Assembly (NCBI GenBank): GCA_013215295.1 | Contig: JABSOZ010000003.1 | Coordinates: 496,001 to 560,000 of the forward strand | Direction of reading: 5' to 3' | Source of the DNA: Colwellia sp. | GTDB lineage: Bacteria; Pseudomonadota; Gammaproteobacteria; Enterobacterales; Alteromonadaceae | DNA: 64,000 nt | Shown here: positions 10,138-21,332 of the stretch, in pieces | How positions within the stretch are numbered: the stretch's first letter is position 1 | Layout: every line of letters begins with the position of its first letter | Notes under the pieces: generated by a model | The model's database searches: none | Told to the model about the DNA's origin: nothing | What the model saw: only the letters and a program-made list of their open reading frames with translations | Made by a program: the position numbers and the translations under genes

Positions 10138-11208
10138 GTGAGTGATTTATTATCTCAAGACGAAATTGATGCGCTATTACATGGTGTCGATGACGTTGAA
10201 GAAGAGGAAGTAACTGAGGACTTTGCCCAAGAAGAGGGCGGTACGTCTGATTATGACTTTTCATCACAAGATCGCATTGTTCGTGGTCGAATGCCCACCT
10301 TGGAGATGGTTAACGAACGTTTTGCCCGCCATATGCGTATCAGCTTATTTAATATGATGAGACGTACAGCTGAAGTATCAATTAATGGTATTCAGATGAT
10401 AAAATTTGGCGAGTATGTTCATACATTATTTGTTCCTACCAGTTTGAATATGGTGCGTTTTCGTCCATTAAAAGGTACTGCATTAATTACCATGGAAGCA
10501 CGATTAGTGTTTATTTTGGTAGATAATTTCTTTGGTGGTGATGGGCGTTATCATGCAAAAATTGAAGGCCGTGAATTTACGCCAACAGAACGTCGTATTA
10601 TTCAAATGCTATTAAAATTGATTTTTGAGGATTACAAAGAAGCATGGTCTCCGGTTATGGATGTATCTTTCGAGTATTTAGACTCTGAAGTAAATCCATC
10701 AATGGCAAATATTGTCAGTCCAACAGAAGTGGTCGTTATTAGCTCTTTTCATATTGAACTTGATGGTGGCGGTGGTGACTTTCACGTAGCTTTACCTTAC
10801 TCGATGCTTGAACCCATTCGTGAGCTACTCGATGCCGGCGTACAAAGTGATAAAGAAGACACTGACATGCGTTGGTCGAAAGCACTGCGTGATGAAATCA
10901 TGGATGTACCCGTAGAATTATCAACGAAATTTATCTCTGTAGATCTCCCGTTACATAAGATTATGGATTTAGAGGAAGGTGATATTATTCCGATTGAGAT
11001 GCCAGAGCATATTACGGTGTTAATTGAAGGTTTACCGTCTTTTAGAGCAAAATTAGGACGTAGTAGAGATAATGTAGCGATTAAAATATCTGAGAAGATT
11101 AAACGTCCTGAGTCAGTTAAGAACGAATTAACCATATTAACTAAAGGTGGCAAACGTTTAGATAGCGATGCAGATTTACACCTTTTAGATGATGATTTTG
11201 ATTATTAA
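10138..11208 (+). CDS. fliM: Flagellar motor switch protein FliM
   Basis: N-terminal CheY-binding peptide LLSQDEIDALLHG; GTG start. Confidence 0.97.
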   Translation: MSDLLSQDEIDALLHGVDDVEEEEVTEDFAQEEGGTSDYDFSSQDRIVRGRMPTLEMVNERFARHMRISLFNMMRRTAEVSINGIQMIKFGEYVHTLFVPTSLNMVRFRPLKGTALITMEARLVFILVDNFFGGDGRYHAKIEGREFTPTERRIIQMLLKLIFEDYKEAWSPVMDVSFEYLDSEVNPSMANIVSPTEVVVISSFHIELDGGGGDFHVALPYSMLEPIRELLDAGVQSDKEDTDMRWSKALRDEIMDVPVELSTKFISVDLPLHKIMDLEEGDIIPIEMPEHITVLIEGLPSFRAKLGRSRDNVAIKISEKIKRPESVKNELTILTKGGKRLDSDADLHLLDDDFDY

Positions 11209-11259
11209 TAATTTTATTAAAGCAAAAGTAGATAATAAAGTAAATTTGAGGCCAATGGC

Positions 11260-11649
11260 ATGAGTGATAAAGATGATGATTTAGGTATGTGGGATGAGGC
11301 TATGGATGAACAAGCCGAAGCCAAAGCCGAAGCCGAAACTGTTGAGTTAGAAGAGCTTGAAGAAGATTCGCCGATCACCGGTGAAGAAAAGCGCAAACTC
11401 GATGCAATTTTAGATATTCCCGTGACGATTTCGATGGAAGTTGGTCGTAGCCATATTAGTATTCGTAATTTATTACAACTAAACCAAGGCTCTGTTGTTG
11501 AACTGGATCGAGTAGCTGGTGAATCACTTGATGTTTTAGTTAATGGTACTTTAATCGCGCATGGTGAGGTTGTCGTAGTAAACGATAAATTTGGTATTCG
11601 ATTAACGGATGTTATTAGTCAAATTGAACGCATTAAAAAGTTAAAGTAA
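11260..11649 (+). CDS. fliN: Flagellar motor switch protein FliN
   Basis: LDIPVTISMEVGRSHISIRNLLQLNQGSVVELDR. Confidence 0.96.
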   Translation: MSDKDDDLGMWDEAMDEQAEAKAEAETVELEELEEDSPITGEEKRKLDAILDIPVTISMEVGRSHISIRNLLQLNQGSVVELDRVAGESLDVLVNGTLIAHGEVVVVNDKFGIRLTDVISQIERIKKLK

Positions 11650-12149
11650 TGATGATGCGCTTCTTAATTTTTATCTTCACAATCTTTCTTGTTTTTAAAG
11701 TGGCTGCAGAAGAAATTTCCTTAGCGCCAATCGTAGATCAAATACAAGACAGTAGCGTTATAGATCAAACAACACCTGCCACGGTTGAAGTAGGTCGACA
11801 TGTTATCGGAAATATTGATGCAGGAAGTATGATACTTTCATTACTTGCTGTATTAGTTGTTATTGTTATTGTTGCATGGATATTAAAGAAGCTACAAGTG
11901 GGGGGATTAGCGGTTAATGGTCTTAAAGTCATTACCAGTTTAAATTTAGGCTCTAAAGAGCGATTAGTCGTCGTTCAAGTGGGGAAAAAGCAATTATTAC
12001 TTGGTGTAACGGGACAACACATTAATTTACTTGATACTTTAGCTGAACCTATAGCAGTTAAAACAGGTGTGCCAATAGAGCTTAGTCAAACATTTGCACG
12101 TTTTAGCCGCAATTCTGCAGATAAAACCAACAGCGATAAATACTCATGA
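11649..12149 (+). CDS. fliO: Flagellar biosynthesis protein FliO
   Basis: Single TM, position between fliN and fliP, FliO-like C-terminus. Confidence 0.88.
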   Translation: MMMRFLIFIFTIFLVFKVAAEEISLAPIVDQIQDSSVIDQTTPATVEVGRHVIGNIDAGSMILSLLAVLVVIVIVAWILKKLQVGGLAVNGLKVITSLNLGSKERLVVVQVGKKQLLLGVTGQHINLLDTLAEPIAVKTGVPIELSQTFARFSRNSADKTNSDKYS

Positions 12150-13012
12150 AAGATCCTATGCCAATTCAAGTTTCTAAAAATATAGAAAATTTTGTGAATA
12201 ACAACACAAAAAAAAATGTTGTTGAAAATTTATGTATCAGTTTATTTTCAGTTAAAGGTTTTATTTTTTTATTTACACTCTTAGTTATATTTTTCGCTAG
12301 CCAATCGGTATTAGCGGCAGATGAATTGGGCATATCGGCACTCAAATTAACCACCAACCCAGATGGTTCACAAGAGTATACCGTAACGTTGCAAATCTTA
12401 ATCTTCATGACCGCGTTAAGTTTTATTCCTGCGGGCATTATTATGATGACATCATTTACCCGTATTGTTGTCGTCATGGCTATTTTGAGGCAAGCACTTG
12501 GTTTGCAACAAACTCCTTCAAACCAAGTCATCATTGGTTTAACATTATTTATGACCATGTTCATCATGACACCTGTCTATAATGAAATTAATAAACGAGC
12601 GATTGAACCTTATTTAGCGGATCAAATGACCTCTATTGAAGCTATTGATACTGCAAAAATTCCTTTAAGAGCATTTATGCTCGAACAAACGAGAATAAAA
12701 GACCTAGAAACTTTAGCGAATATGTCAGGTATTGAAGCGGTTGATCAACCCACTGATTTGCCCATGACAGTTATTATTCCAGCGTTTATTATCAGTGAAC
12801 TAAAAACCGCATTTCAAATTGGTTTTATGCTCTTTATTCCTTTTTTGATCATCGATTTAGTTGTCGCAAGTATTTTAATGGCAATGGGTATGATGATGTT
12901 ATCGCCCATGATTGTTTCTTTACCTTTTAAATTGATGTTATTTGTACTTGTTGATGGCTGGAATTTAGTTATAGGTACAATTGCGACGAGTTATGGAATG
13001 GGGAGTGGCTAA
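12146..13012 (+). CDS. fliP: Flagellar export apparatus protein FliP
   Basis: [34 protein letters not shown]. Confidence 0.96.
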   Translation: MKDPMPIQVSKNIENFVNNNTKKNVVENLCISLFSVKGFIFLFTLLVIFFASQSVLAADELGISALKLTTNPDGSQEYTVTLQILIFMTALSFIPAGIIMMTSFTRIVVVMAILRQALGLQQTPSNQVIIGLTLFMTMFIMTPVYNEINKRAIEPYLADQMTSIEAIDTAKIPLRAFMLEQTRIKDLETLANMSGIEAVDQPTDLPMTVIIPAFIISELKTAFQIGFMLFIPFLIIDLVVASILMAMGMMMLSPMIVSLPFKLMLFVLVDGWNLVIGTIATSYGMGSG

Positions 13013-13281
13013 TGAATCCAGAAATCTTTGTCGACATACTGAGTGATGCCTTATTTTTGGTGATTGTTCTTGTGTGTGCCATTATTATTCCTAGTCTATG
13101 TGTAGGATTGGTTGTTGCTGTTTTTCAAGCCGCAACGTCTATAAATGAGCAAACGTTAAGTTTTCTTCCTCGACTTTGTGTCACCTTGTTAGCATTGATT
13201 TATGGAGGGCATTGGTTAGTACAAAAACTGATGGATTATACCATTAGGCTGATTTCCAGTATTCCCAGTGTGGTGAGTTAA
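13012..13281 (+). CDS. fliQ: Flagellar export apparatus protein FliQ
   Basis: 89 aa, two TMs, FQAATSINEQTLSFLPR. Confidence 0.96.
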   Translation: MNPEIFVDILSDALFLVIVLVCAIIIPSLCVGLVVAVFQAATSINEQTLSFLPRLCVTLLALIYGGHWLVQKLMDYTIRLISSIPSVVS

Positions 13282-14063
13282 TGGAATTTACTGAGTCAGT
13301 TATTATGCAATATATAGCTGACTTTATTTTACCCTTCTCGCGCATCTCTGCGCTTTTAATGTCAATGATCGGCTTTGGTTCAAAGGTCATTCCAGGCAAA
13401 GTTAAACTTTTTCTTTGTGTCGCATTAACCATAACTGTTATGCCTGCTATTCCTGCAGCACAAGTAGACTCTCTCTTATCCTTTCAAACGACCTTACTTA
13501 TTTTTGAACAAATGATTATAGGTATAGCGCTCGGGTTCGTAACCGTTATGGTGCTAAATACGTTTACGTTGGCGGGCCAAGTTATCGCGATGCAAACGGG
13601 GTTAGGATTTGCATCACTTGTAGACCCGGTCAGTGGTATGAATGTGCCAGCTGTTGGCCAGTTTTTCTTAATTTTATCAACACTTATGTTTTGGGCTATG
13701 GATGGGCACTTAACCTATATTCAATTCGTTGTAGCTAGCTTTGAAACACTACCGATAGGTGAGTATCAATTTTCACCCGATAAATTTAAAGAATTAGCTG
13801 AATGGGGTTCGTGGATGTTTGCAACGGCGTTATCGCTAGCTTTAGCGCCAGTCACAGCGATGTTATTGATTAATTTTTCTTTTGGTATTATGACTCGAGC
13901 AGCTCCGCAATTAAATATATTTTCTATTGGTTTTCCAGTAACCATGTGTGCAGGTTTATTAATTATGTGGTTAACGATGGGTAACTTTTATACGCATTAT
14001 GAATTGCAATGGCAACGTGCACTCGAATTTAGCTGCCATCTGATTAATTGTAAGGGGCGTTAA
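13281..14063 (+). CDS. fliR: Flagellar export apparatus protein FliR
   Basis: 260 aa multi-TM, position between fliQ and flhB. Confidence 0.95.
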   Translation: MEFTESVIMQYIADFILPFSRISALLMSMIGFGSKVIPGKVKLFLCVALTITVMPAIPAAQVDSLLSFQTTLLIFEQMIIGIALGFVTVMVLNTFTLAGQVIAMQTGLGFASLVDPVSGMNVPAVGQFFLILSTLMFWAMDGHLTYIQFVVASFETLPIGEYQFSPDKFKELAEWGSWMFATALSLALAPVTAMLLINFSFGIMTRAAPQLNIFSIGFPVTMCAGLLIMWLTMGNFYTHYELQWQRALEFSCHLINCKGR

Positions 14064-15193
14064 TGGCTGATTCTGATAGCGGCGAAAAAACAGAAGAACC
14101 CACGGCAAAAAAGCTTTCTGACGCAAGAAAAAAAGGTCAAATTGCGCGCTCTAAAGATTTAGGCACTATGTTTGTTCTCGTGGGCAGTGCTGTCGCTATA
14201 ATGCTTGTAGGTGGCATGCTAACTGAAAGTTTGGCGTTAATAATGAGTCGACTATTCAGTTTGACTCGAGAAGAAGTCATGGATATTCATGCTTTATATG
14301 GCGTGCTTAGCGGAACAGTGACCCATTTAATTACGCCTTTAGTCTGGATTTTTGTCATTATCATGTTTGCGGCTTTTATCGGTAATACGATGCTAGGAGG
14401 AATAAGCTTTTCTGCTGAAGCTATGGCACCTAAACTCAGTAAGATGTCACCATTAGCCGGATTTAAGCGTATGTTCGGTATGAAAGCAGTTGTTGAATTA
14501 ATCAAATCATTGCTGAAATTTTTTGTCGTTTTTATTGTAGCTTATTTATTGTTGAGTAGCTTATTTGATGAAATTTTAGGATTGAGTTTAGAAGCTATTC
14601 CATTGAATTTTGAACATTCAGTGACTATGTTGCAATGGATGTTTTTAGTGTTAGCTTTATCCATCGGTATTATTGCGGCTATTGATGCGCCATATCAAAC
14701 ATGGGATCACACGCGTCAGTTAAAGATGACAAAGCAAGAAATCAAAGATGAAAACAAAAATACCGAGGGTAGCCCTGAAATTAAAGGTCGAATTCGACGT
14801 GCACAATATGAAATGTCGCAGCGAAGAATGATGCAAGACGTCCCTGACTCTGATGTGGTGATCACCAACCCAACTCATTACGCAGTTGCCTTAAAATATG
14901 ATCTTGAACAAGGAGGAGCACCGATGTTAGTGGCTAAAGGTATCGATCAAATGGCCATACATATTCGTACCATTGCCAAAGAGAATAATGTGGAAATTAT
15001 TGCTTCAGCTGCATTAGCACGTTCTTTATATTATTGTGCTGAAACTAATGAAGAAATTCCTGAAGAGCTTTTCGCTGCAGTTGCTCAAGTCTTAGCCTTT
15101 ATTTTTCAACTTAATGAGCACAAAAAAGGTAAGGCAAAAAAGCCAACCCCTATTGCGAAAAATCTCCCTATCCCCGATGACTTTAAATATTAA
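14063..15193 (+). CDS. flhB: Flagellar export apparatus protein FlhB
   Basis: SGEKTEEPTAKKLSDARKKGQIARSKDL; autocleavage motif NPTH. Confidence 0.97.
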   Translation: MADSDSGEKTEEPTAKKLSDARKKGQIARSKDLGTMFVLVGSAVAIMLVGGMLTESLALIMSRLFSLTREEVMDIHALYGVLSGTVTHLITPLVWIFVIIMFAAFIGNTMLGGISFSAEAMAPKLSKMSPLAGFKRMFGMKAVVELIKSLLKFFVVFIVAYLLLSSLFDEILGLSLEAIPLNFEHSVTMLQWMFLVLALSIGIIAAIDAPYQTWDHTRQLKMTKQEIKDENKNTEGSPEIKGRIRRAQYEMSQRRMMQDVPDSDVVITNPTHYAVALKYDLEQGGAPMLVAKGIDQMAIHIRTIAKENNVEIIASAALARSLYYCAETNEEIPEELFAAVAQVLAFIFQLNEHKKGKAKKPTPIAKNLPIPDDFKY

Positions 15194-15264
15194 TTGTTTT
15201 TAATCATTAGGTTACCGTTTTAATTGTTTATTTATTACTCATTGAAAATTTTTAAAAATGAGTT

Positions 15265-15280
15265 TGGTCTATTTATTGCT
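15265..15280 (+). promoter_or_regulatory. Candidate sigma-54 promoter upstream of flhA
   Basis: TGGTCTATTTATTGCT: GG-N10-GC spacing; 40 bp upstream of flhA. Confidence 0.65.
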
Positions 15281-15319
15281 ACTTGATGATATGCGTCAAA
15301 AAAATATCATAAGAGTAAA

Positions 15320-17425
15320 ATGCAGCTAGCAGCCACCTTTGAGAGTTTAAAAAAAAATAAGCTAAACTTTTTTTCTGGTTTAGGTACGCCGATACTTATC
15401 ATGGCAGCGCTTGGTATGGTTATATTACCTATGCCTACTTTCCTACTTGATATACTTTTTTCTTTTAATATCGCCTTATCTTTGGTGGTATTACTCATCA
15501 CTGTTTATACCTTAAAACCTCTTGACTTTGGTTCTTTTCCGGCAGTGTTACTTATCGCTACTATTTTACGGTTAGCCTTAAATGTCGCGAGTACTCGAGT
15601 CGTACTTCTAGATGGACACGAAGGTCCTGATGCTGCAGGTAAAGTTATCGAAGCGTTTGGTTCTGTTGTTATTGGTGGTAACTATGCTGTAGGTTTAGTG
15701 GTTTTTATTATATTGATCATTATTAATTTTGTTGTTGTTACTAAGGGAGCAGGAAGAATTGCTGAAGTAACCGCACGATTTACATTAGATGCCATGCCCG
15801 GCAAGCAAATGGCTATAGATGCTGATTTGAATGCAGGGTTTATAACAGCAGATCAAGCAAGAGAGCGGAGAATAGAAGTCACTAGTGAGGCTGACTTTTA
15901 TGGTTCGATGGATGGAGCGAGTAAATTTGTAAAAGGAGATGCCGTTGCTGGAATATTAATTTTACTGATTAATATTATTGGCGGACTTGTTATCGGCATG
16001 GTACAGCATGATTTGAGTTTCAGTAATGCAGTTGAAATATATACACTATTAACGATTGGAGATGGGCTTGTCGCTCAAATTCCAGGCTTATTATTATCCG
16101 TGGGCACTGCGATTGTTGTCACTCGTCAAAATACCTCTCAAGATATGGGAGAGCAGGTCAGCAGTCAATTAGGTCAAGAACGTTCATTGTATATCGCTGC
16201 AGGCATTATGTTCGTCATGGGTATTATTCCTGGAATGCCTCACTTTGCTTTTTTATTATTTGCATTCTTGATTGCGGGAACTGCTTTTATTAGTGGTAAG
16301 CATAAAATAGCCAAAGAAAAAGAATTAGCGGATAAATCGGAAAAAGCGGCTCTGGTTGAAAATGAACAACAAGAATCTGATGTTAAAGATTTAAGTTGGG
16401 ATGATGTAAATCACGTTGATGTTATTGGCTTGGAAATTGGTTATCGTCTAATTCCACTTGTAGATAAGTCTCAAGGCGGGGAGTTACTTAACCGTATAAA
16501 AGGCGTTCGTAAAAAGCTTTCACAAGAATTTGGTTTTCTGGTACCTGCGGTACATATTCGCGATAACCTAGATTTAGATCCAAATATTTATCAAATTTCA
16601 TTAATGGGCGTTACTATTGGTGAAGCTGAGATCCGTCATGATCATGAATTAGCCATTAATCCTGGGCAAGTTTTTGGTAAATTAGATGGAATAGCGACTA
16701 AAGATCCTGCTTTTGGTTTGGAAGCCGTATGGATCAAGCAAGCACAGCGTGAACATGCGCAATCACTAGGGTACACCGTAGTAGACGCTTCAACCGTTCT
16801 TGCGACGCATCTAAGTCAGATATTGACAAACAATGCAGCTCAATTACTTGGCCATGAAGAAGTACAAAATCTTCTTGATATGTTGGGAAAAAATTATCCA
16901 AAATTAATTGAAGGTTTTATCCCGGAAGTTTTAACACTGGGAACACTCGTTAAAGTATTACAAAACTTAATGAACGAAGGTGTTGCAGTGCGTGATATGC
17001 GCAGCATTATTCAAACGCTTGTTGAATATGGTCCTAAATCACAAGACCCAGAAATATTAACTGCGGCTGTTCGTATAACTTTGCGTAAATTTATTGTGCA
17101 AGAGTTAGTGGGACCTGCTGCTGAAGTACCCGTCATAACATTGGCGCCAGAGTTGGAACAGATGTTGCACCAGTCTATGCAAATGGCTGGGGACGATGGC
17201 GCAGGCATTGAACCAGGATTAGCAGAAAGGCTACAAAAATCATTAACTGATGGAGCTCAACAACAAGAAATGGCAGGTGATACGCCAATATTGTTAACCT
17301 CAGGGATTTTACGAGCAGTACTTGCTAAGTTTGTTAAATATACTATTCCAGGTTTACGTGTGATTTCTTACCAAGAAATCCCTGACGATAAGCAGATAAA
17401 AATAGTTAGCGCCATTGGTCAATAA
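15320..17425 (+). CDS. flhA: Flagellar export apparatus protein FlhA
   Basis: 701 aa; FHIPEP-family sequence (TRFTLDAMPGKQMAIDADLNAG). Confidence 0.97.
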   Translation: MQLAATFESLKKNKLNFFSGLGTPILIMAALGMVILPMPTFLLDILFSFNIALSLVVLLITVYTLKPLDFGSFPAVLLIATILRLALNVASTRVVLLDGHEGPDAAGKVIEAFGSVVIGGNYAVGLVVFIILIIINFVVVTKGAGRIAEVTARFTLDAMPGKQMAIDADLNAGFITADQARERRIEVTSEADFYGSMDGASKFVKGDAVAGILILLINIIGGLVIGMVQHDLSFSNAVEIYTLLTIGDGLVAQIPGLLLSVGTAIVVTRQNTSQDMGEQVSSQLGQERSLYIAAGIMFVMGIIPGMPHFAFLLFAFLIAGTAFISGKHKIAKEKELADKSEKAALVENEQQESDVKDLSWDDVNHVDVIGLEIGYRLIPLVDKSQGGELLNRIKGVRKKLSQEFGFLVPAVHIRDNLDLDPNIYQISLMGVTIGEAEIRHDHELAINPGQVFGKLDGIATKDPAFGLEAVWIKQAQREHAQSLGYTVVDASTVLATHLSQILTNNAAQLLGHEEVQNLLDMLGKNYPKLIEGFIPEVLTLGTLVKVLQNLMNEGVAVRDMRSIIQTLVEYGPKSQDPEILTAAVRITLRKFIVQELVGPAAEVPVITLAPELEQMLHQSMQMAGDDGAGIEPGLAERLQKSLTDGAQQQEMAGDTPILLTSGILRAVLAKFVKYTIPGLRVISYQEIPDDKQIKIVSAIGQ

Positions 17426-17512
17426 TTTCGGTATTCGTAATTCGCAGCAGGAAATATTTGTCGTTTAATAAAATTGTAATAAACGGCGATTGCAGTTGAT
17501 AAGGGGTTAGTT

Positions 17513-19090
17513 TTGAAAATAAAACGTTTTGTAGCAAAAGATATGAAAAGTGCCTTGGCACAAATCAAAGAAGAGTTGGGTTCTGACGCTGTTATTATGT
17601 CAAATAAACGTGTAGCTGAAGGCGTTGAATTAATGGCTGCGGTTGACAACAATGTAGAAATTACTGCAACGAAACTACCAGCTCCTACTGTAACCCCCTC
17701 TGAAAACAGAACAGCGGTTAAAGCAAATGATAGCTTCGAACGCTCGATTAAAAATGATGTTGTTAATATTGGACAAAATAACCCATTAACAAATCCATCT
17801 TTACAAGATCGTATGAGTGGCGAAAACGTTACCCTACCATCAGATAGTTTATCAGCATTGTTAAACCGTCAAGTTCAACAGGCTCCTGCAAACAATAGAC
17901 CGGGTGTAAATCAAGCTCAACATGATAAAATTGCACAAGCTGCTGCAAAATTAGCTCAAAATAAAACAAGTACATCTGAACAAATACCTGCTTCAACGCA
18001 GCCAAATGATATTGAACTACAATTTAAAAGTTTTACAGACCGCTTAGTGCAAAGTAGTGATCAAACAACAAACCAATATCAGCAAGTTTCTGCGAACCAA
18101 CAACACTCAAAATCGTCAGAAATTAATTCACTTCCAACACAAAATGTAAATAACGACGATTTTGAAAAAATGAAACGCGAAATGTCTTCTATACGAGAAT
18201 TATTAGAGCATCAAGTTTCTGGTTTAATGTGGCAGGATATGGCGCAAAAAGATCCTTCTCGTGCAATGCTGGTAAACCGTCTAATGTCTTTAGGCATGAA
18301 TGAACAAGTTTCAGATCAAATTGCGGGTTATATCCCCGCACAAAAAAATGATCAAGATACATGGGAATTGGCGAAAAAATTTATAGGTCAACAAATTAAT
18401 ACCACGAATAATGACATTATCCATCGTGGTGGCGTTGTTTCATTAGTTGGACCAACAGGTGTTGGTAAAACAACAACCGTTGCAAAGTTAGCGGCGAGAT
18501 TCGCACAAATTCACGGTTCAGACCAAGTGGTGATGATTTCAACAGATAACTATCGAATAGCGGGTTTTGAGCAGTTAGCAACCTATGGACGTATTATTGG
18601 TTGCGAAGTCAAACTTGCAACGGATGCAAAATCTTTAGATTTATTGTTACAACAGTTTTCCAAAAAGAAACTCATTCTTATTGATACTGCTGGTATGGGG
18701 CAACGTGATATGCGTTTAGCTAAACATTTAACAACATTAGTTTCAAATGCACGTGTAAGAATTCGTAATTATTTGGTATTAGCCGCCAATACTCAACAGC
18801 GTGTTATGCAAGAAAATGTAGATCGCTTTAAAAAAGTACCATTAGCGGGTTGTATCTATACAAAACTTGATGAAAGTCTAAGTATTGGTGAAATAATTTC
18901 AACATCGATTCAAAATGGCTTAGCAATAGGTTACCTTACTGATGGACAAAGAGTTCCTGAAGATATTAAAGTTGCAAATGCTGAAAAGTTAGTTGCGTTA
19001 GCGGATAAAATGACAGCAAAAAATCAAACCAATAACCCGATAAATTGGCGAACTGTGCCAACATCAGCAAATAGCGCTGTATTTACATAA
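17513..19090 (+). CDS. flhF: SRP-like GTPase FlhF (polar flagellum placement)
   Basis: GPTGVGKTTTVAKLAARFA; GTPase domain; TTG start. Confidence 0.95.
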   Translation: MKIKRFVAKDMKSALAQIKEELGSDAVIMSNKRVAEGVELMAAVDNNVEITATKLPAPTVTPSENRTAVKANDSFERSIKNDVVNIGQNNPLTNPSLQDRMSGENVTLPSDSLSALLNRQVQQAPANNRPGVNQAQHDKIAQAAAKLAQNKTSTSEQIPASTQPNDIELQFKSFTDRLVQSSDQTTNQYQQVSANQQHSKSSEINSLPTQNVNNDDFEKMKREMSSIRELLEHQVSGLMWQDMAQKDPSRAMLVNRLMSLGMNEQVSDQIAGYIPAQKNDQDTWELAKKFIGQQINTTNNDIIHRGGVVSLVGPTGVGKTTTVAKLAARFAQIHGSDQVVMISTDNYRIAGFEQLATYGRIIGCEVKLATDAKSLDLLLQQFSKKKLILIDTAGMGQRDMRLAKHLTTLVSNARVRIRNYLVLAANTQQRVMQENVDRFKKVPLAGCIYTKLDESLSIGEIISTSIQNGLAIGYLTDGQRVPEDIKVANAEKLVALADKMTAKNQTNNPINWRTVPTSANSAVFT

Positions 19091-19202
19091 TTTGTGTTAA
19101 GATCTGAATTTTAAACCTATAAAAACATGCAGGTTAGATGATTATAGGTATATACTAAATTTAATTGATAGATTTTCGTAAGAAAGCAGAGAAATACGAT
19201 AA

Positions 19203-20045
19203 ATGAATGATCAAGCAAGTGGCTTAAGAAAAATGCAAAATTCTGAACAAATAAAAGTCATCGCGGTATCTGGAGGTAAAGGCGGAGTAGGTAAAACTAA
19301 TGTTTCGCTCAACACCGCCATCGCTTTAGGTCAGCTCGGAAAAAGAGTCTTAGTTTTAGATGCCGATTTAGGTCTAGCTAACGTAGATGTAATGCTCGGT
19401 TTACGTGTTAAACGCAATCTTTCTCATGTTCTTTCCGGAGAATGTGAATTAGACGATATTATTGTTGAAGGTCCTGCGGGTATCAACATTATTCCTGCTA
19501 CGTCAGGAACACAGTCGATGGTAGACTTAACCCCTGCTGAACATGCTGGATTAATACGCGCTTTTAGTGATATGCAGACTAAATTTGATGTACTTATTGT
19601 TGATACAGCTGCTGGTATTTCCGATATGGTATTAAGCTTCTGTCGAGCCTCACAAGATGTGATGTTAGTCGTTTGTGATGAACCAACCTCAATTACTGAT
19701 TGTTACGCCCTAATGAAACTATTAAGTCGTGATCATGGTGTCTTCAAATTCAAAGTTGTTGCAAATATGGTACGTAGTCCAAAAGAAGGGCAGCAATTAT
19801 TTGGTAAACTTTCTAAAGTAGCGGATCGATTTTTGGATGTGGCACTAGAACTTGTTGCTGTGATACCTTTTGATGAAAATATCAGGAAATCAGTAAGAAA
19901 ACAACAAGCTATTGTTGAAGCATATCCAAAATCACCCGCATCTGTTGCGATCAAATCTCTTGCAGAAAATCTCATTAGGTGGCCGGTTCCTAAACAACCT
20001 TCAGGGCATTTAGAGTTTTTTATTGAACAACTGTTAGATCATTAA
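19203..20045 (+). CDS. flhG: MinD-like ATPase FlhG/FleN (flagellar number control)
   Basis: SGGKGGVGKTNVSLNTAIALGQLGKRVLVLDADLGLANVD. Confidence 0.95.
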   Translation: MNDQASGLRKMQNSEQIKVIAVSGGKGGVGKTNVSLNTAIALGQLGKRVLVLDADLGLANVDVMLGLRVKRNLSHVLSGECELDDIIVEGPAGINIIPATSGTQSMVDLTPAEHAGLIRAFSDMQTKFDVLIVDTAAGISDMVLSFCRASQDVMLVVCDEPTSITDCYALMKLLSRDHGVFKFKVVANMVRSPKEGQQLFGKLSKVADRFLDVALELVAVIPFDENIRKSVRKQQAIVEAYPKSPASVAIKSLAENLIRWPVPKQPSGHLEFFIEQLLDH

Positions 20046-20119
20046 CAATCATTAGAACTAGCTAAGAGTACTTTCTTGAAGTGCTTAATTTTCACATAAT
20101 AATTAACGAGTGAGCGATA

Positions 20120-20839
20120 GTGGTAAAACCAAATGCTTACAGTATTCAAACTGATAAAGCTGCAATTATTTCGCAGCACACAGTTTTAGTTAAACGAATC
20201 GCTTATCACTTATTAGCAAGATTGCCTGCGAGTGTGCAGGTTGATGATCTTATTCAATCAGGAATGATTGGTCTTCTCGAAGCTTCTAATAATTTTGATC
20301 ACAGTAAAGGAGCAAGTTTTGAAACCTTTGCTGGCATTCGGATTCGTGGTGCTATGCTTGATGAAATACGCCGCGGAGACTGGACTCCCCGTTCAGTTCA
20401 TAAGAATAGTCGCATGGTCAGCGAAGCCATAAAAACGCTTGAAGCAGACTTAGGACGTGATGTAACTGATATTGAAGTTGCTGAAAAACTTGATATTTCG
20501 TTAAATGACTACCATCATATCCTTAGTGAGGTAAGTACTGGTAAAATAATCGGTATAGAAGATCTTAGTGTTGGTGAAGGCTCTCTATCGAAGTTGGAAG
20601 ATGTTAATAATAACGATCCCTATGATAATATTGAAAAAATAGTTTTTAAAAAATCGTTATCAGAGTGCATTTCCACTTTACCCGAACGCGAAGCTCTAGT
20701 ACTGTCACTATATTACGATGAAGAGTTAAATCTTCGTGAAATTGGCCAAGTGCTCGATGTAAGTGAGTCCCGTGTTAGCCAAATTCATAGTCAAGCGATG
20801 CATAGGTTAAAAGGACGTATGCAATCTTGGCAAAGTTAA
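20120..20839 (+). CDS. fliA: RNA polymerase sigma factor FliA (sigma-28)
   Basis: Sigma-70 regions 2/3/4; position between flhG and cheY; GTG start. Confidence 0.95.
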   Translation: MVKPNAYSIQTDKAAIISQHTVLVKRIAYHLLARLPASVQVDDLIQSGMIGLLEASNNFDHSKGASFETFAGIRIRGAMLDEIRRGDWTPRSVHKNSRMVSEAIKTLEADLGRDVTDIEVAEKLDISLNDYHHILSEVSTGKIIGIEDLSVGEGSLSKLEDVNNNDPYDNIEKIVFKKSLSECISTLPEREALVLSLYYDEELNLREIGQVLDVSESRVSQIHSQAMHRLKGRMQSWQS

Positions 20840-20879
20840 GTAAAGTTAAGTAGAATATAAATATAATTCGATTTTTAAA

Positions 20880-21284
20880 ATGTTCTCACCGGAGGGTGCC
20901 TTGGATAAAAATATGAAAGTTCTTGTCGTTGATGATTTTTCAACCATGAGACGTATCGTGAAAAACTTGTTACGGGATTTAGGCTTTACTAACATTTCTG
21001 AAGCAGATGATGGAAGTACTGCTTTACCAATGTTAAAGGAAGGTTCTTTTGATTTTGTTGTAACTGACTGGAATATGCCTGGTATGCAAGGTATTGATTT
21101 GCTAAAAGCAATTCGTGCTGACGCAAATCTATCCCATATTCCTGTATTACTCATCACTGCCGAAGCAAAGAAAGAACAAATTGTGATGGCAGCTCAAGCA
21201 GGCGTTAATGGTTATATTGTTAAACCATTCACTGCAGCAACGTTAAGCGCTAAATTAGATAAAATATTTGAACGTTTAGGATAA
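20880..21284 (+). CDS. cheY: Chemotaxis response regulator CheY
   Basis: Receiver domain: [34 protein letters not shown]. Likely start is one of the internal start codons near 20901 or 20913. Confidence 0.94.
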   Translation: MFSPEGALDKNMKVLVVDDFSTMRRIVKNLLRDLGFTNISEADDGSTALPMLKEGSFDFVVTDWNMPGMQGIDLLKAIRADANLSHIPVLLITAEAKKEQIVMAAQAGVNGYIVKPFTAATLSAKLDKIFERLG

Positions 21285-21332
21285 CTCTTTAGTTAGATAG
21301 ATAATTAATTGAGCTAAACATGAGGTTGTTTC

